Assembly (NCBI RefSeq): GCF_000350225.1
Contig: NW_005179208.1
Span: 19,834 to 74,664, forward strand
DNA from: Chondrus crispus
Lineage: Eukaryota; Rhodophyta; Florideophyceae; Gigartinales; Gigartinaceae
DNA length: 54,831 bases
Reading direction: 5' to 3'
Shown: positions 1 through 9,521 of the stretch, in pieces
Layout: each line of letters starts with the position of its first letter
Position numbering within the stretch: the first letter of the stretch is position 1
Position numbers and translations under genes: made by a program
The notes under the pieces: generated by a model
Told to the model about the DNA's origin: nothing
The model's database searches: none
Seen by the model: only the letters and a program-made list of their open reading frames with translations

Positions 1-272
1 ATAGTGCGCCGAGGGTGAAGATGGGGGTGAAGATGGGACGGAAGGCAAGAAGTTTTCTACGGGGTTTTTCTATTTTGAAAATGCGTGGGCACGTCCTGTT
101 TTTACTACCCTTGAAATGGTCGACTTTATTGAGAGAGTATTGGGGCGGCCCGACACTAGAGCATTAGAGCATCTCTACCGCGAGTCTATTCTCTAATCTA
201 ATGCCAAATTTTTCAGCCGCAGAAAAAAAACGACACTCTACCGCATGTTTCTAATCTATTCGAATAGATTTC

Positions 273-343
273 TCAATAGATTAGAGCTCGATCTGGGTCT
301 ATTCGACCCCCTATTAGACCCAGATCGTGCTCTAATCTATTGA
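273..343. repeat. Subterminal long hairpin inside the Harbinger element
   Basis: Two 29-base arms, 273-301 and 315-343, are complementary at 28 of 29 positions around a 13-base loop. The hairpin lies inside the transposon left end, where subterminal repeats can serve as transposase or Myb-protein binding sites. That role is inference; the pairing is read directly. Confidence 0.75.
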
Positions 344-399
344 ATAGAGGTGACACGAAAGGCCTCCGGGTTGGCTACCGGCGTAGCTGTGCTTGCCAG

Positions 400-665
400 A
401 TGAGTATTCCCGGGAAATTGAACTTCAATGCAAACCCAAACACCTCCAAATGGCATCGTCGCACAACGTTCCCCTCTCTCCGATGCCTCTGCTCTGCTCT
501 GTCTGCTCTGTCCGGTATGGGGCGCGGAAAGAACTGGGATGCAGAGGAGAATTGCGTTCTCGCTCGTGCATGGATTGCGGCGTCCGAAGACCCGATCGCT
601 GGCACCGACCAGGCAAGAAAACTCTTCCAAGACACTATCCGCCGCCGCTTCACGGAGCGTCTGAG
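400..665 (+). pseudogene. Myb/SANT-like Harbinger accessory protein, N-terminal fragment
   Basis: The frame from ATG 400 contains a stretch beginning at about 517 that reads GRGKNWDAEEN, then ARAWIAASEDPIAGTDQ. This matches the trihelix Myb/SANT-like domain of Harbinger second proteins, which help the transposase enter the nucleus and bind DNA. Homology stops near 660, where the sequence passes into the opposite-strand transposase fragment; the frame then runs into unrelated codons to a stop at 778-780. The second half of the domain and the acidic/coiled C-terminus are missing. The start could be 400 or 517. Confidence 0.55.
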
Positions 666-854
666 TGCGGCATCGAAGTCGCGGTTGAGATTTCCTCTTT
701 TCCCGCTCCTTGATCCTAGTCTAATGAGAGAAGGAATTGTACCTGGAAAACCAGGCAGTGTCCCAGAGGCGACGAGGTAGGACAGGTTCTCGTCGTCACT
801 GGAGTCAGGAGAAAAAGTCGGCGGAGGGGAGTCGTAGTTGCGAGAAGTTGCCAT
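663..854 (-). pseudogene. Harbinger-type transposase, N-terminal fragment
   Basis: From ATG at 852-854 the minus strand encodes an acidic, serine-rich leader (SSDDENLSYL) and then SRSGKRGNLNRDFDAAL. This resembles the region of Harbinger transposases just before the helix-turn-helix (typically G-R-x-N-x-N-R-D followed by a DYF segment). The match ends near 663, where the Myb fragment begins from the other strand. No DDE catalytic region remains. It is therefore a remnant, and the element would need an autonomous partner to move. Confidence 0.5.
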
Positions 855-1048
855 GGTAATAAAAAGGGTTGAACGGGATGAGCGCAGCGGTGCTGAAAGG
901 ATATGTACTGCGCGGTAGAGTTGCGCCGCGGCTCTATTCCAGAAAATCTATTCATCAATAGAGCAATAGAGTTACCCAATAAAAATTAAGCACTTGGCGA
1001 GATATTTTTGATTAGAGAGGCAAATACGGTCATGCGGTAGAGATGCTC

Positions 1049-1640
1049 TTAGGGTCTACCGAGGGTCTGTAGAGCAACCGGGGGAAGCCGTAACCCACGT
1101 CGGTTTACGGTTTACGGTTTACTACCCTTCGAAGGGTACCGCGCGGCGCTCTCTGTTATCTGACGCAACACTGGTCTTGTAGAGGTGAGGGGGGAGGGAT
1201 AGCGCTTGTCTGTGGACGGATCCCGCTCGCTGCCTTCTTGTTCTCGTCGCAACGCGGCGCACCGCGGGATACGGCTATGAAAGGAGCTCCTCTCCTGCAG
1301 TCTCCATTCAAACGCTTTCACCGCCCCCGTCTCAAAACTTCCATACGCTCATCTCTTCTCTCCTTTGCCCGTCGCCGCCGCCTACCGCTTCGCACTCGAC
1401 CCCATTCAATAGCTCCATCGCACAACACGACACCCCCGCATACATCAACGCACATGCACAACCCACCAAACCATCCCCCGCTACGCCTTCCAATTCCGGA
1501 GATACAAGAAACCGCTTTACATTCTATCCGCCCTACGCACCCACCTCTACCGCACCGCCAACTACTGTTCGTTCACCTTCGTTTCAACTTCACCCTACAG
1601 GTACGCCCCTTCCTCCTCGCGCAACCAAACCCCCGCCCGC
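1049..1640. other. Intergenic spacer with a short GGTTTAC repeat and a palindrome
   Basis: No supported gene. It holds three tandem GGTTTAC units at 1102-1122, directly followed by the perfect palindrome TACCCTTCGAAGGGTA at 1123-1138. The rest is C-rich and lies downstream of the stop codon of the copper ATPase gene. Confidence 0.6.
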
Positions 1641-4600
1641 TCACGCGTCCACGACTTCCGTCAGCCTATCCCGCGCCTCGAACACGGGCGGCTTATAAAG
1701 TCTCAGCGCGAGCGACGACCCAACGACGGTGAGCGAGCTGAGCCCCATGGCCGCCGCCGCCACGAACGGCGGGATGCGCCGCTCGATCACGGGGAACAGC
1801 GCCCCGCCCGCGAGCGGAATCGCCAGCGAGTTGAACCCCAGCGCCCACAGATAGTTGATCTGTATTCGCCGGAACGCGCACCGCCCCAAGTCCAGTGCCA
1901 CGGCCACGCCCCACACGCCATCCCGCATCACCACGATCCCCGCCTTCTCCGCCGCTATCTGGCTCCCGCTCCCCATCGCTACGCCCACGCACGCGGCCGC
2001 CAGCGCCCCGGCGTCGTTGATCCCGTCCCCGACGAACGCCACCCCGTCCCCGCCACGCCCCGCCTCCGCCTCCGCATCCGCATCCGCGCCCACGTCCGCC
2101 CCGCCGCCCCGCCGCCCGTGCTCGTGCTCGTGCACCACCCGCACCTTGTCGCCGGGCAGCGCGCGCGCGTGCACGTCTTCGTCCGCGATCCCCACTTGCC
2201 GCGCCACCGCACGTGCTGTGCCCGCACTGTCCCCCGTCACCATCCCGCACCGCACGCCGCGCGCTTGTAGATGTGCGATCACGGCCGCGCTGTCGGGGCG
2301 CACTGCGTCTTCGATGCCGAACGACACCACACCGTGCCGCGGCACGCACGCGAGTACCACTGTCTTGCCGCTCTCTTCCCAGCCGTTGAGAATCTGCTGC
2401 ACGCCGTGTGACAGCGTATGGTCGGTAGAGGACAGCGCCCATGCCGCCTCACCGATGCGCACCTCGCGCACCTCGCCGTCGCCGTCGCCGTCGTCCAAGA
2501 CACACGTCACGCCCTTGCCGGCCACGGCTTGGTGCGAGGAGAGCGTGGGCGAGTCCTTGAGCGAATCCTTGAGGCGTATGCTCTGTGCAGTGTGAGCCGC
2601 GGTGTATGAGGCAATTGCCTGGGCAAGGGGATGGTCGGAGAACGACTCAGCTGCCCCGATGATGTGGAGGAGGGTTTCATCGGGGGCCGTGTCGTCCAAG
2701 CTGGAGAGCATGGTTTCGTCATCGGCGGAGAGTGCAAGCGAGGAGGCGCGCGTCACAACAGGCTTTCCGACTGTCAATGTCCCCGTTTTGTCGAAGAGAA
2801 CAGTTTGCACCCTGTGCACCGCCTCCAACGCCTCGCCGCCGTCCTTGTACAGGATGCCCAGCTTTTGTGCCCCTATGCTCGTCGCCATCATCACCACGGT
2901 CGGTGTCGCCAGGCCAAATGCGCACGGACATGAGATTACGAGCACAGAAAGACCAAACAACAGCGCGAAGAGCACGTTGCCTTCACCGTCTGCCCAGTCG
3001 CCTGGGATTACTGCGCTTTGGATGAGCGCAAACCAGATTGCAGTTACCACCAACGCGACGATAAGCACGACCGGCACGAATATAGCTGAGACCTTGTCGG
3101 CCACAGCTTCGATTGGGGCGCGCGAATCTTGCGCCCGTTTCACCAGCTCGATGATCTTCTCCAGCATCGAGTCCGAGTCGCTGGCTGTGCAACGCACCAC
3201 GACCGCACCACTACCGTTCACAGTTCCAGCGTACACGGCATCCCCGGGGCCCTTGCGCACTGGCCACGACTCTCCGGTGAGCATGGATTCATCCACCGTC
3301 GTTTCCCCTGCTTGCACCGCACCGTCCAGGGGGAACGATGACCCGGGATTGACCTGGAAGTGGTCACCCACCGACACCAGCTCCGCATTGACTGGTTCAG
3401 AGTAAATCGGTTGCGATGAAGGCGGCTTGGACACCAATGTGACGAGGCAGGGTGCGAGCTTGGTGAGTGACTCTACTCCTGCCGTGGTCTTCTTCTTGGC
3501 CACCGTCTCCATCCATTTCCCGAACAGCACAATCGTGATCAGCAACGACGATGTCTCAAATGCCATCGCATCCTCCGTGACTTCTAGACCCCTCCTGATC
3601 TGTATGGTGTTGAGAACGAGGAGGGTCACGCTGAAGAAGTAGGCTATGGAAGTCCCCAATGCGATCAACAAGTCCATGTTCGCCCTGCGCTGCTTCAGTG
3701 AGTACCATGAACCTCTGTAAAAACGAAAGCCAAAGAGGAACTGGACTGGCGTGGCAAGCACAAACGCGATGATATCCACGACGCGGAAGCCGGACCCTCC
3801 AACCAAGTGTTGCAGACCTCTGGCACCGAGCACGTCGACCCGCGCGAACAGCATCGTGCAAAGCGCCACCGGAAGGGTACAAACAAATGCTCCGATGAAA
3901 AGAAAACGGAGATGGTGGGCCTCTTTTTGCAACATGGCGGTCGCCTCCAAGTTTCCGGTCAGGATCGGGTCGTTCCGAGAGATGACTTGGTACGCCAAAC
4001 CGTCACCCTCTTCCCTCCCCTGGTCGAGAAGCTTGACAGCATCCAATTTTCTGTAGGAAAAAAACTTAATGATCGGAAGCTGCTTCTTCTTCCTCTGTGA
4101 CCATCGAAGAAACAACTTTTGATGAACCTCTTCATCCTCCGCATACTTAGCTTTTTTGCGGCTGAACAAGTATGCCTTCGCTACCAGAGAGGAATCATTG
4201 AGGATTTCGACCGCCTTCCGTGCCTTGTCTAGAGTCGAGAATCTCAGGAACACTTCATCCGTCTGCACAGCACCCTGTGTGACATCGGTAAGTTTATATC
4301 CCAACGACATCAACTTCTCCATCGTCTTTTCAGGGTCGAAACGGCCACGGTCAACTTCCAGCACTGCACGCGCCGTCAGCAGCGACACGGACGCCGACTT
4401 GACGCCAGGCAAAGTGCGCAGAACGTCCTGCACTTTGGAGACGCATGCAGCGCACGTCATGCCGCCGATCGAAAATAGGACGTCGTCCTGCGTTGCGGCC
4501 TTCTTCCCGCACACGCATGCGCCCCCTCTTTCGTTTGTGCAGCAGCACGACATCGAGTAGGTTGAGTAAGATGAATCCGTCGAGGAGAAGCGCACCAGCA

Positions 4601-5240
4601 CGCCAGCATCCCCGGGCTCGACGGGCTCGGCGCTGCATTTGCAAGAGTTGTTTCCACAACCACAGCGGAAACGGCGGGCGCGAGGGGCGTCCGGGGTGAT
4701 AACATCCTCAACCGCGGCATCGCCCGGGGCAGACACAATGGAGAACTGCTTGGGAAGCGCGGAACGCACTGCAGCGACAACATCGTCAGCGCCAGCGGTG
4801 TCATTCAGTTGAAGCGAGAGGGTGGAGACGCGGCCGGGCTGATCGTGCAAGGAAACCGTGACATAGGAGATGTGCGAAAGCGGGGTGAGGGCGCCGACAA
4901 TAGCCGGGATGCAGCCGGCGCAAGAGAGGCCGGCAACGTAAAGTTGGAGGGGAGACACCGGTGCGGGCGTTGTTGCAACGGCTACGGGCTGGCCGAGAAT
5001 TTGGCCCTCTGTAATGAGGGAAAACTTCTCTGGGAGGGCGGCGCTAACCATTGCGAGCAAGTTTTCCTTGTCGCCTACGTCTGTGTTGAGATGGAGCGCC
5101 AAGGTGGAGACGCGTTGAGGTTCGTCGTGCAGGGCAACTGTGACGCGGGAGATGGGCGGCAAGGCGGTCAACGCTTCGACGATGGCGGGGATGCAGCCGC
5201 TGCAGGAGAGCCCAGCAACGCGGACGGTGAAGGTAGACAT
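1641..5240 (-). CDS. Copper-transporting P1B-type ATPase
   Basis: An intact 1199-residue frame from ATG 5238-5240. P1B-1 ATPases move Cu+ across a secretory, plasma or plastid membrane using ATP. Three heavy-metal-associated domains carry CxxC at residues 13-16, 107-110 and 263-266. The remaining hallmarks are in order: TGES (655-658, actuator), the ion-binding CPC (771-773), the phosphorylated DKTGT (817-821), the HP motif SDHPLA (868-873), TGD (1002-1004) and GDGIND (1071-1076), with hydrophobic segments around 445-600 and 715-785. Oddities are a cysteine-rich linker between the second and third metal domains (193-244) and a Gly/Asp/Ala/Glu-rich insert (about 1037-1065) just before GDGIND. 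The target membrane cannot be read from the sequence. No intron is evident. Confidence 0.95.
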   Translation of the reverse strand: MSTFTVRVAGLSCSGCIPAIVEALTALPPISRVTVALHDEPQRVSTLALHLNTDVGDKENLLAMVSAALPEKFSLITEGQILGQPVAVATTPAPVSPLQLYVAGLSCAGCIPAIVGALTPLSHISYVTVSLHDQPGRVSTLSLQLNDTAGADDVVAAVRSALPKQFSIVSAPGDAAVEDVITPDAPRARRFRCGCGNNSCKCSAEPVEPGDAGVLVRFSSTDSSYSTYSMSCCCTNERGGACVCGKKAATQDDVLFSIGGMTCAACVSKVQDVLRTLPGVKSASVSLLTARAVLEVDRGRFDPEKTMEKLMSLGYKLTDVTQGAVQTDEVFLRFSTLDKARKAVEILNDSSLVAKAYLFSRKKAKYAEDEEVHQKLFLRWSQRKKKQLPIIKFFSYRKLDAVKLLDQGREEGDGLAYQVISRNDPILTGNLEATAMLQKEAHHLRFLFIGAFVCTLPVALCTMLFARVDVLGARGLQHLVGGSGFRVVDIIAFVLATPVQFLFGFRFYRGSWYSLKQRRANMDLLIALGTSIAYFFSVTLLVLNTIQIRRGLEVTEDAMAFETSSLLITIVLFGKWMETVAKKKTTAGVESLTKLAPCLVTLVSKPPSSQPIYSEPVNAELVSVGDHFQVNPGSSFPLDGAVQAGETTVDESMLTGESWPVRKGPGDAVYAGTVNGSGAVVVRCTASDSDSMLEKIIELVKRAQDSRAPIEAVADKVSAIFVPVVLIVALVVTAIWFALIQSAVIPGDWADGEGNVLFALLFGLSVLVISCPCAFGLATPTVVMMATSIGAQKLGILYKDGGEALEAVHRVQTVLFDKTGTLTVGKPVVTRASSLALSADDETMLSSLDDTAPDETLLHIIGAAESFSDHPLAQAIASYTAAHTAQSIRLKDSLKDSPTLSSHQAVAGKGVTCVLDDGDGDGEVREVRIGEAAWALSSTDHTLSHGVQQILNGWEESGKTVVLACVPRHGVVSFGIEDAVRPDSAAVIAHLQARGVRCGMVTGDSAGTARAVARQVGIADEDVHARALPGDKVRVVHEHEHGRRGGGADVGADADAEAEAGRGGDGVAFVGDGINDAGALAAACVGVAMGSGSQIAAEKAGIVVMRDGVWGVAVALDLGRCAFRRIQINYLWALGFNSLAIPLAGGALFPVIERRIPPFVAAAAMGLSSLTVVGSSLALRLYKPPVFEARDRLTEVVDA

Positions 5241-5290
5241 GATTCAGTAGGTGGAAGCGGTTGTAGGAAGTGTGGAGGGCGGAGATTTGT

Positions 5291-5297
5291 CTTATAA
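5291..5297 (-). promoter_or_regulatory. Possible TATA box of the copper ATPase gene
   Basis: The minus strand reads TTTTATAAG about 50 bases before the ATPase start codon, a plausible distance for a TATA element with a short leader. No transcription start is visible, so this is only positional evidence. Confidence 0.3.
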
Positions 5298-6081
5298 AAG
5301 GGAGTAAGAGCGGCGAGGCGTGAGTTTGTGGTGTAGAGGCTATGGGGGCCTGCACTCTGTAGCAGCGGTCCGAATGGTGAAGCGCTTGGGTAAGGGACGG
5401 GTGGGAGTTCCAGTTCGCATTGTGTTTCTTCTTTAGTGGCACTAATCAGTATGAATATGGGACCACATGCGACCGTCAGGACCAGTGGCGCTGTGAAATC
5501 GGCAACTTTGTTCATGCGCTGTATTCCGACTTCGCAAACAACCCACTCCGCGAACTAATTTCACTTACCATCGAAAAGACAGAAACTGGCACAACCTCAA
5601 CTACTGCAATTCAGCTGGTCAACTTTTTTAGATTGAATTCGGTGAATGCGTTTTGCACGTCAAAGTGCCATGGGTTTATACAGAAAGCGAGGATTTTATC
5701 AGCAGGCTCGCTAAAGATCGTTGACCGCGCTTGCATGAGTGTTTGCGCTGAAGATGTCGTTCCACGTCTGTTCTAAACTGCGCTCAGCCCAACCGAACAG
5801 TGCTTACGCTGAAATCTCATTCCACAACTGCTTTGCATGCGAACCATGCACATGCGCAACAGATCCGGAGCATGGCGCGGCACTATGCACACGGGAAAAT
5901 CCTGCGAAGCACGGGCCCACCGGGGCAGTTGGGGCAAGGAGTGCATGCTTTTATTGACCCAATCACTGGCGTGGACGTACCTCATCTTCCATTTGCGCAT
6001 GGACTTAGTTCGGGGCTGTTGTTAGATCAAACATGAATTCATTAATGAGGGGTGGAATATACTTCCATGGCCCCCGAATTT

Positions 6082-6164
6082 GGTCCCCTCCCCAACTTGG
6101 TCCCATGGGACCACGTTCGGGAGGGGACCGAGCTAGAAGCCTTCCTTCAAAGGCTTCTAGCTCG
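6082..6164. repeat. Nested palindromes and adjacent hairpin
   Basis: GGTCCCCTCC (6082-6091) pairs with GGAGGGGACC (6120-6129) and encloses the perfect palindrome GGTCCCATGGGACC (6099-6112). Immediately to the right, CGAGCTAGAAGCCTT (6129-6143) pairs with its complement at 6150-6164 around a 6-base loop. Function unknown; it could be the end of a foldback element or an extruding structure. Confidence 0.7.
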
Positions 6165-6489
6165 CATGTGCGCCTTCTACTGTGTAGGTGACGCAAACCA
6201 CATCTATATTAAAGGTGAGGGCTAGTGTCTACTAGAGCTTTCGAACGCATTGATCCAATGCCAGCTGCTCCCGCAGAAACATGCATTCTGAGCACCGTGT
6301 AGCGCAGAAGTCCGATTTCAAGAGCACTACGATTAACGGACTTAAAAGTTGCCTAATTCGCCTACCGCGAATATCCGACGGACGCCGAAAGGTCGCAATC
6401 GGGCGGCCCAGCGATGAACACAATACCGCGACTGTTGGGTAGAAAAGTTCTGAAAAGGGCGAGAAGGGTTGATATAAAGGCAGCGCTCT

Positions 6490-6783
6490 AGTTGAGAATG
6501 ATGCTCTGTTGGCGAATGTCTAATTTGCTCGGTTGGAAAATTGATGGGAGTCCCAAATAATTTACCAGGTGGGTAAGACGTCAAGAAAGAATTATTACTG
6601 TCCTGAACGCTTACGAAATAATTACGCAACGCTTCCCCATCTGCTTCACAAGTTCTCTACAAAACATGGATGTGGTAGTAGTATAAATGCGCGAGTAGCC
6701 ACGATAAATAAAAGGGTAAGGAAGAATAGCCATCATCAACACCGTCAAGTCTTGTCGTCTACCTTTGCCCTGCCAGTTCTACT
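6490..6783 (+). repeat. Copia-1 5' LTR (LTR1)
   Basis: 294 bp starting AGTTGAGAA and ending TTCTACT. A TATA element (GTATAAATG, about 6681-6689) and AATAAA-like sequence (6706-6712) mark a likely U3/R boundary. It differs from LTR3 at five positions: 6500, 6589, 6717, 6736 and 6772. Identity among LTRs begins exactly at AGT and the target duplication abuts it, which fixes the boundary. Confidence 0.93.
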
Positions 6784-6797
6784 GGTTATGGGCCCAG
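6784..6797 (+). other. Primer-binding site against initiator tRNA-Met anticodon arm
   Basis: GGTTATGGGCCCAG directly follows the LTR with no spacer. Its complement, CTGGGCCCATAACC, is the anticodon stem-loop of eukaryotic initiator tRNA-Met, centred on the CAT anticodon, not the tRNA 3' end. Drosophila copia is known to prime from a 5' half of tRNAi-Met in this way. The same site recurs at 11270-11283. Confidence 0.8.
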
Positions 6798-9499
6798 TCT
6801 ACCAGAAGCCTGTTTGCTTCGTTCTGTTCTTCTGACAAGGAACAGGGTTCTGAATCAGAGATCTATCTACTGTACTACATACCGTCATGGAGGAAAGTCG
6901 CAAAATCTTCAAGTTCAACGGTCTCCCAGGAGAAGATTTCCATTTATGGATGGCCCGGACCGAGGCCGCTCTGGAGGACAGGAATGCGTGGTCCGTAGTT
7001 CAGACAGATGTTGTTGGTGGTGCTACGGAACCGGCACCACTTACCGAGGAGCAGTCTAAAGCTGTGTCTAAAGCAAGAGCTTTGATTATGCAAGGACTTG
7101 GTGATAATCCGTTGAGGCTTTGCCTCCAGCAGAGGGCTAATCCGTATAAAATGTGGCAGGTTCTTTCGGAGCGGTATGCCAAAGTCAATGTCGCAAGTAA
7201 GGTTCAGCTACAGTACCAATTGTCACGATTGGTATATCGGAACCAGTCTATGTCGGAGTATCTTGACCAGTTTCAGACAGTATATAACAGGCTGGCGGCT
7301 ATGGGAAGTGTAGTGGAAGAAGATATGCAAATTGCGACTCTACTCGCTTCTTTCGGTGACAAGGAAAGGTCTCCGTTCGGACACGTGGTTGCTGCTTTGC
7401 AGGCCAGTGATTCTGAGATCAGTTGGCAGTCTGCTACAGCCAGTCTTCTTCAAGCATATGCGGAGAAATCCTTAACAGGTCGGGCTCCAGCTGGAAGGTT
7501 TGAAGAGAAATCGCTTGCTTTAAGCGTTCTAAATAGGCACGTACCCTTTAAACCGGGTTCTAGGTTTGGTTCGAGGGGTTCCAACCAGGAAAGGCGACGT
7601 TGCTATCACTGTAATCGGGTGGGTCACCTCAAGCGAAATTGTCCTGAGCTGTGCCATGACCATGGAGGTACAGCCTCAGGCTCTGCGGGAAGTGTTAATC
7701 ATGCTACTGTACTGATGGCTGTGACAGATGAAGTGTCTTCTCACAGGCTGTTGTTGGACTCCGGGGCCTCTGATACTATGGTCAATAATGCTCAATGGTT
7801 GCAAGACGTGACGAGTATCGAACCAAGGACCATCACGCTTGGGAATGGTCAGACAATCGATGCAGTCAAAAAGGGTACCTTATGTTTTGATGCCGTGGTC
7901 AGCGCTGGAGGTGGGGACCCTATCGTACGTCATGTGACTGTGCCGGAAACACTGCTTGTTCCAAAATTGAAAGAGAATCTGGTGTCCTGCTCTGCTCTTT
8001 CTAACCAAGGATACCATATTCATATTGCTCAGAAGGGAGCGACGGGAATGCTTAACGGGTTGCTAATGTTTCAAGCTTTTGAAGTTGCTGGAGTGTACTC
8101 TATCAAACTGTCTCAATCTGGAGCATCTGTTAGTCAAGATCTTACTGATTCTGAAAAATTGTGGCATCAACGTATGGGGCATGGGAACATTCGTGATATT
8201 CGAGATCTCGCTCGCAGAGGAGCTGTTTCAAGAATGGATTTGTCTCGCACCGCGGGTTTAAATGAGAACTGTACCAGCTGCATTCAGGGGAAGCATCACA
8301 AGTAATCCCTTTATCCAAACAAACACAGGTCACAGATTCAAGGAGAAGTTATCCACAGTGATCTGTGCGGCCCTATGTCAGTGAAATCAGTTGGAGGTGC
8401 GTTGTACTACGTTTCGTTTATCGATGAGTGTTCCCGGTACACTGTCATTGTTCCTATTGCACGCAAGGGAGATACTGCTGAGAATTTCAATCTGTTTCAC
8501 CCTTGGTTTGAGCGCAAGTTTTCGTGTGTAATTAAGCGTTTGCACTGCGACGGCGGCGGTGAATATGTCGCCCTGGACCCGTATTAGCGATCTTTTGGAA
8601 TCGAGAGAAACGAGATCCCTGCGTACAGTCCTGAGCACAACGGCATTGCCGAACGAACGAATAGGACTGTAATTGAGTCCGCCAGGTCCATGCTGATTCA
8701 CGCTAGAGTGCCCACTGAGTTTTGGCCCGAAGCAGTCGTTCATGCAGCCGACATTCGAAACCGGTTTCATTGCCCACGCGACCGGAAGAAAACCTCTTAT
8801 GAAGTAATGGTTGGACGTGTCCCTCGGGTTGATCATGTCAAGGTTTTCCGTTGTACGGCATGGTTGCATATCCCGAGAAATAAGCGCAAGAAATTGGAAC
8901 GGAAGAGCGAGAAGGGTGTTGTTATTGGGTGTTATGAGAATAGTTTGTACAAATTATGGATTGGAAGCCGTAAGAAAGCTGTGTTTGCTCGTCATGTCAA
9001 GATATTCGAGAAGCAATTTCAAAATCGTGATTGGTATGGTATCAGTAGCCAGAATACAGAAGATCTCTACGAAGATGATGATGAAAGTGAAGAGTCTACA
9101 GTGCAACCTCAGTTCCGTGCTGAAATAAGATCGGTAGAGCGTCCATCCCGCCGCGTCCAAATCGCGGATCAAGAAACAGTACAGCAAGCAAACCCACCTG
9201 TAAGTCATGATATTCTCACCCATATACCACTAACGCCTTCTTCCCATAGAGCAGAGGATACAGTACAACCCGAAGTAGAAAGGCATGCACCAGAAGGTGT
9301 AGAACCGGATGAATCAGAGAACGATACTGCTGAAGAAGGGGAAGGGAATCGATATCCTCAACGGAGTCGGAAACAAACTACCTTCTTCTCTCCAGGTGCG
9401 CTAATGGCATTTAGTGCGATTGAGGATCAACCTTTTGCCACTGTTTCGCAGGTTCTTGAGCAAGTTGATGGAAGGAATTGGAAAAATGCCATTGGATCG

Positions 9500-9521
9500 G
9501 AGTTGCTGTCGACAGCAACTC
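9500..9521. repeat. 22-bp perfect palindrome disrupting pol
   Basis: A perfect palindrome centred on GTCGAC lies where conserved integrase-to-RT sequence should continue. The reading frame before and after is offset by one, consistent with a net gain of 16 bases that turned GAGTTG into a self-complementary foldback. The second unit has the identical change at 13986-14007. Confidence 0.75.

Larger units (their letters stand above)
167..1048. mobile_element. Non-autonomous PIF/Harbinger-like DNA transposon, internally deleted
   Basis: An 882-bp element with perfect 15-bp terminal inverted repeats, GAGCATCTCTACCGC at 167-181 and its complement at 1034-1048. It is flanked by a 3-bp duplication TTA at 164-166 and 1049-1051, the size and composition typical of PIF/Harbinger insertions. 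Partial copies of the terminal motif recur inside both ends, near 232-245 and 905-915. The interior holds the start of a Myb/SANT-like ORF on the plus strand and the start of a Harbinger-type transposase on the minus strand, so it appears to be a deletion derivative of a two-gene element. Confidence 0.8.
5241..6484. other. Gene-poor spacer upstream of the copper ATPase
   Basis: Apart from the TATA-like site and the palindrome cluster at 6082-6164, nothing is recognised here. Short frames exist but show no domain, start context or composition that supports coding. The sequence just before 6485 is the left flank of the copia insertion. Confidence 0.5.

Noticed and set aside
1102..1122. GGTTTAC repeats as an interstitial telomere
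   Set aside because: Only three units, and no known telomere repeat matches them.
1693..2442. Long open frame rich in Arg and Gly on the minus strand over the copper ATPase
   Set aside because: It is a GC-driven shadow of the ATPase frame and shows no domain.
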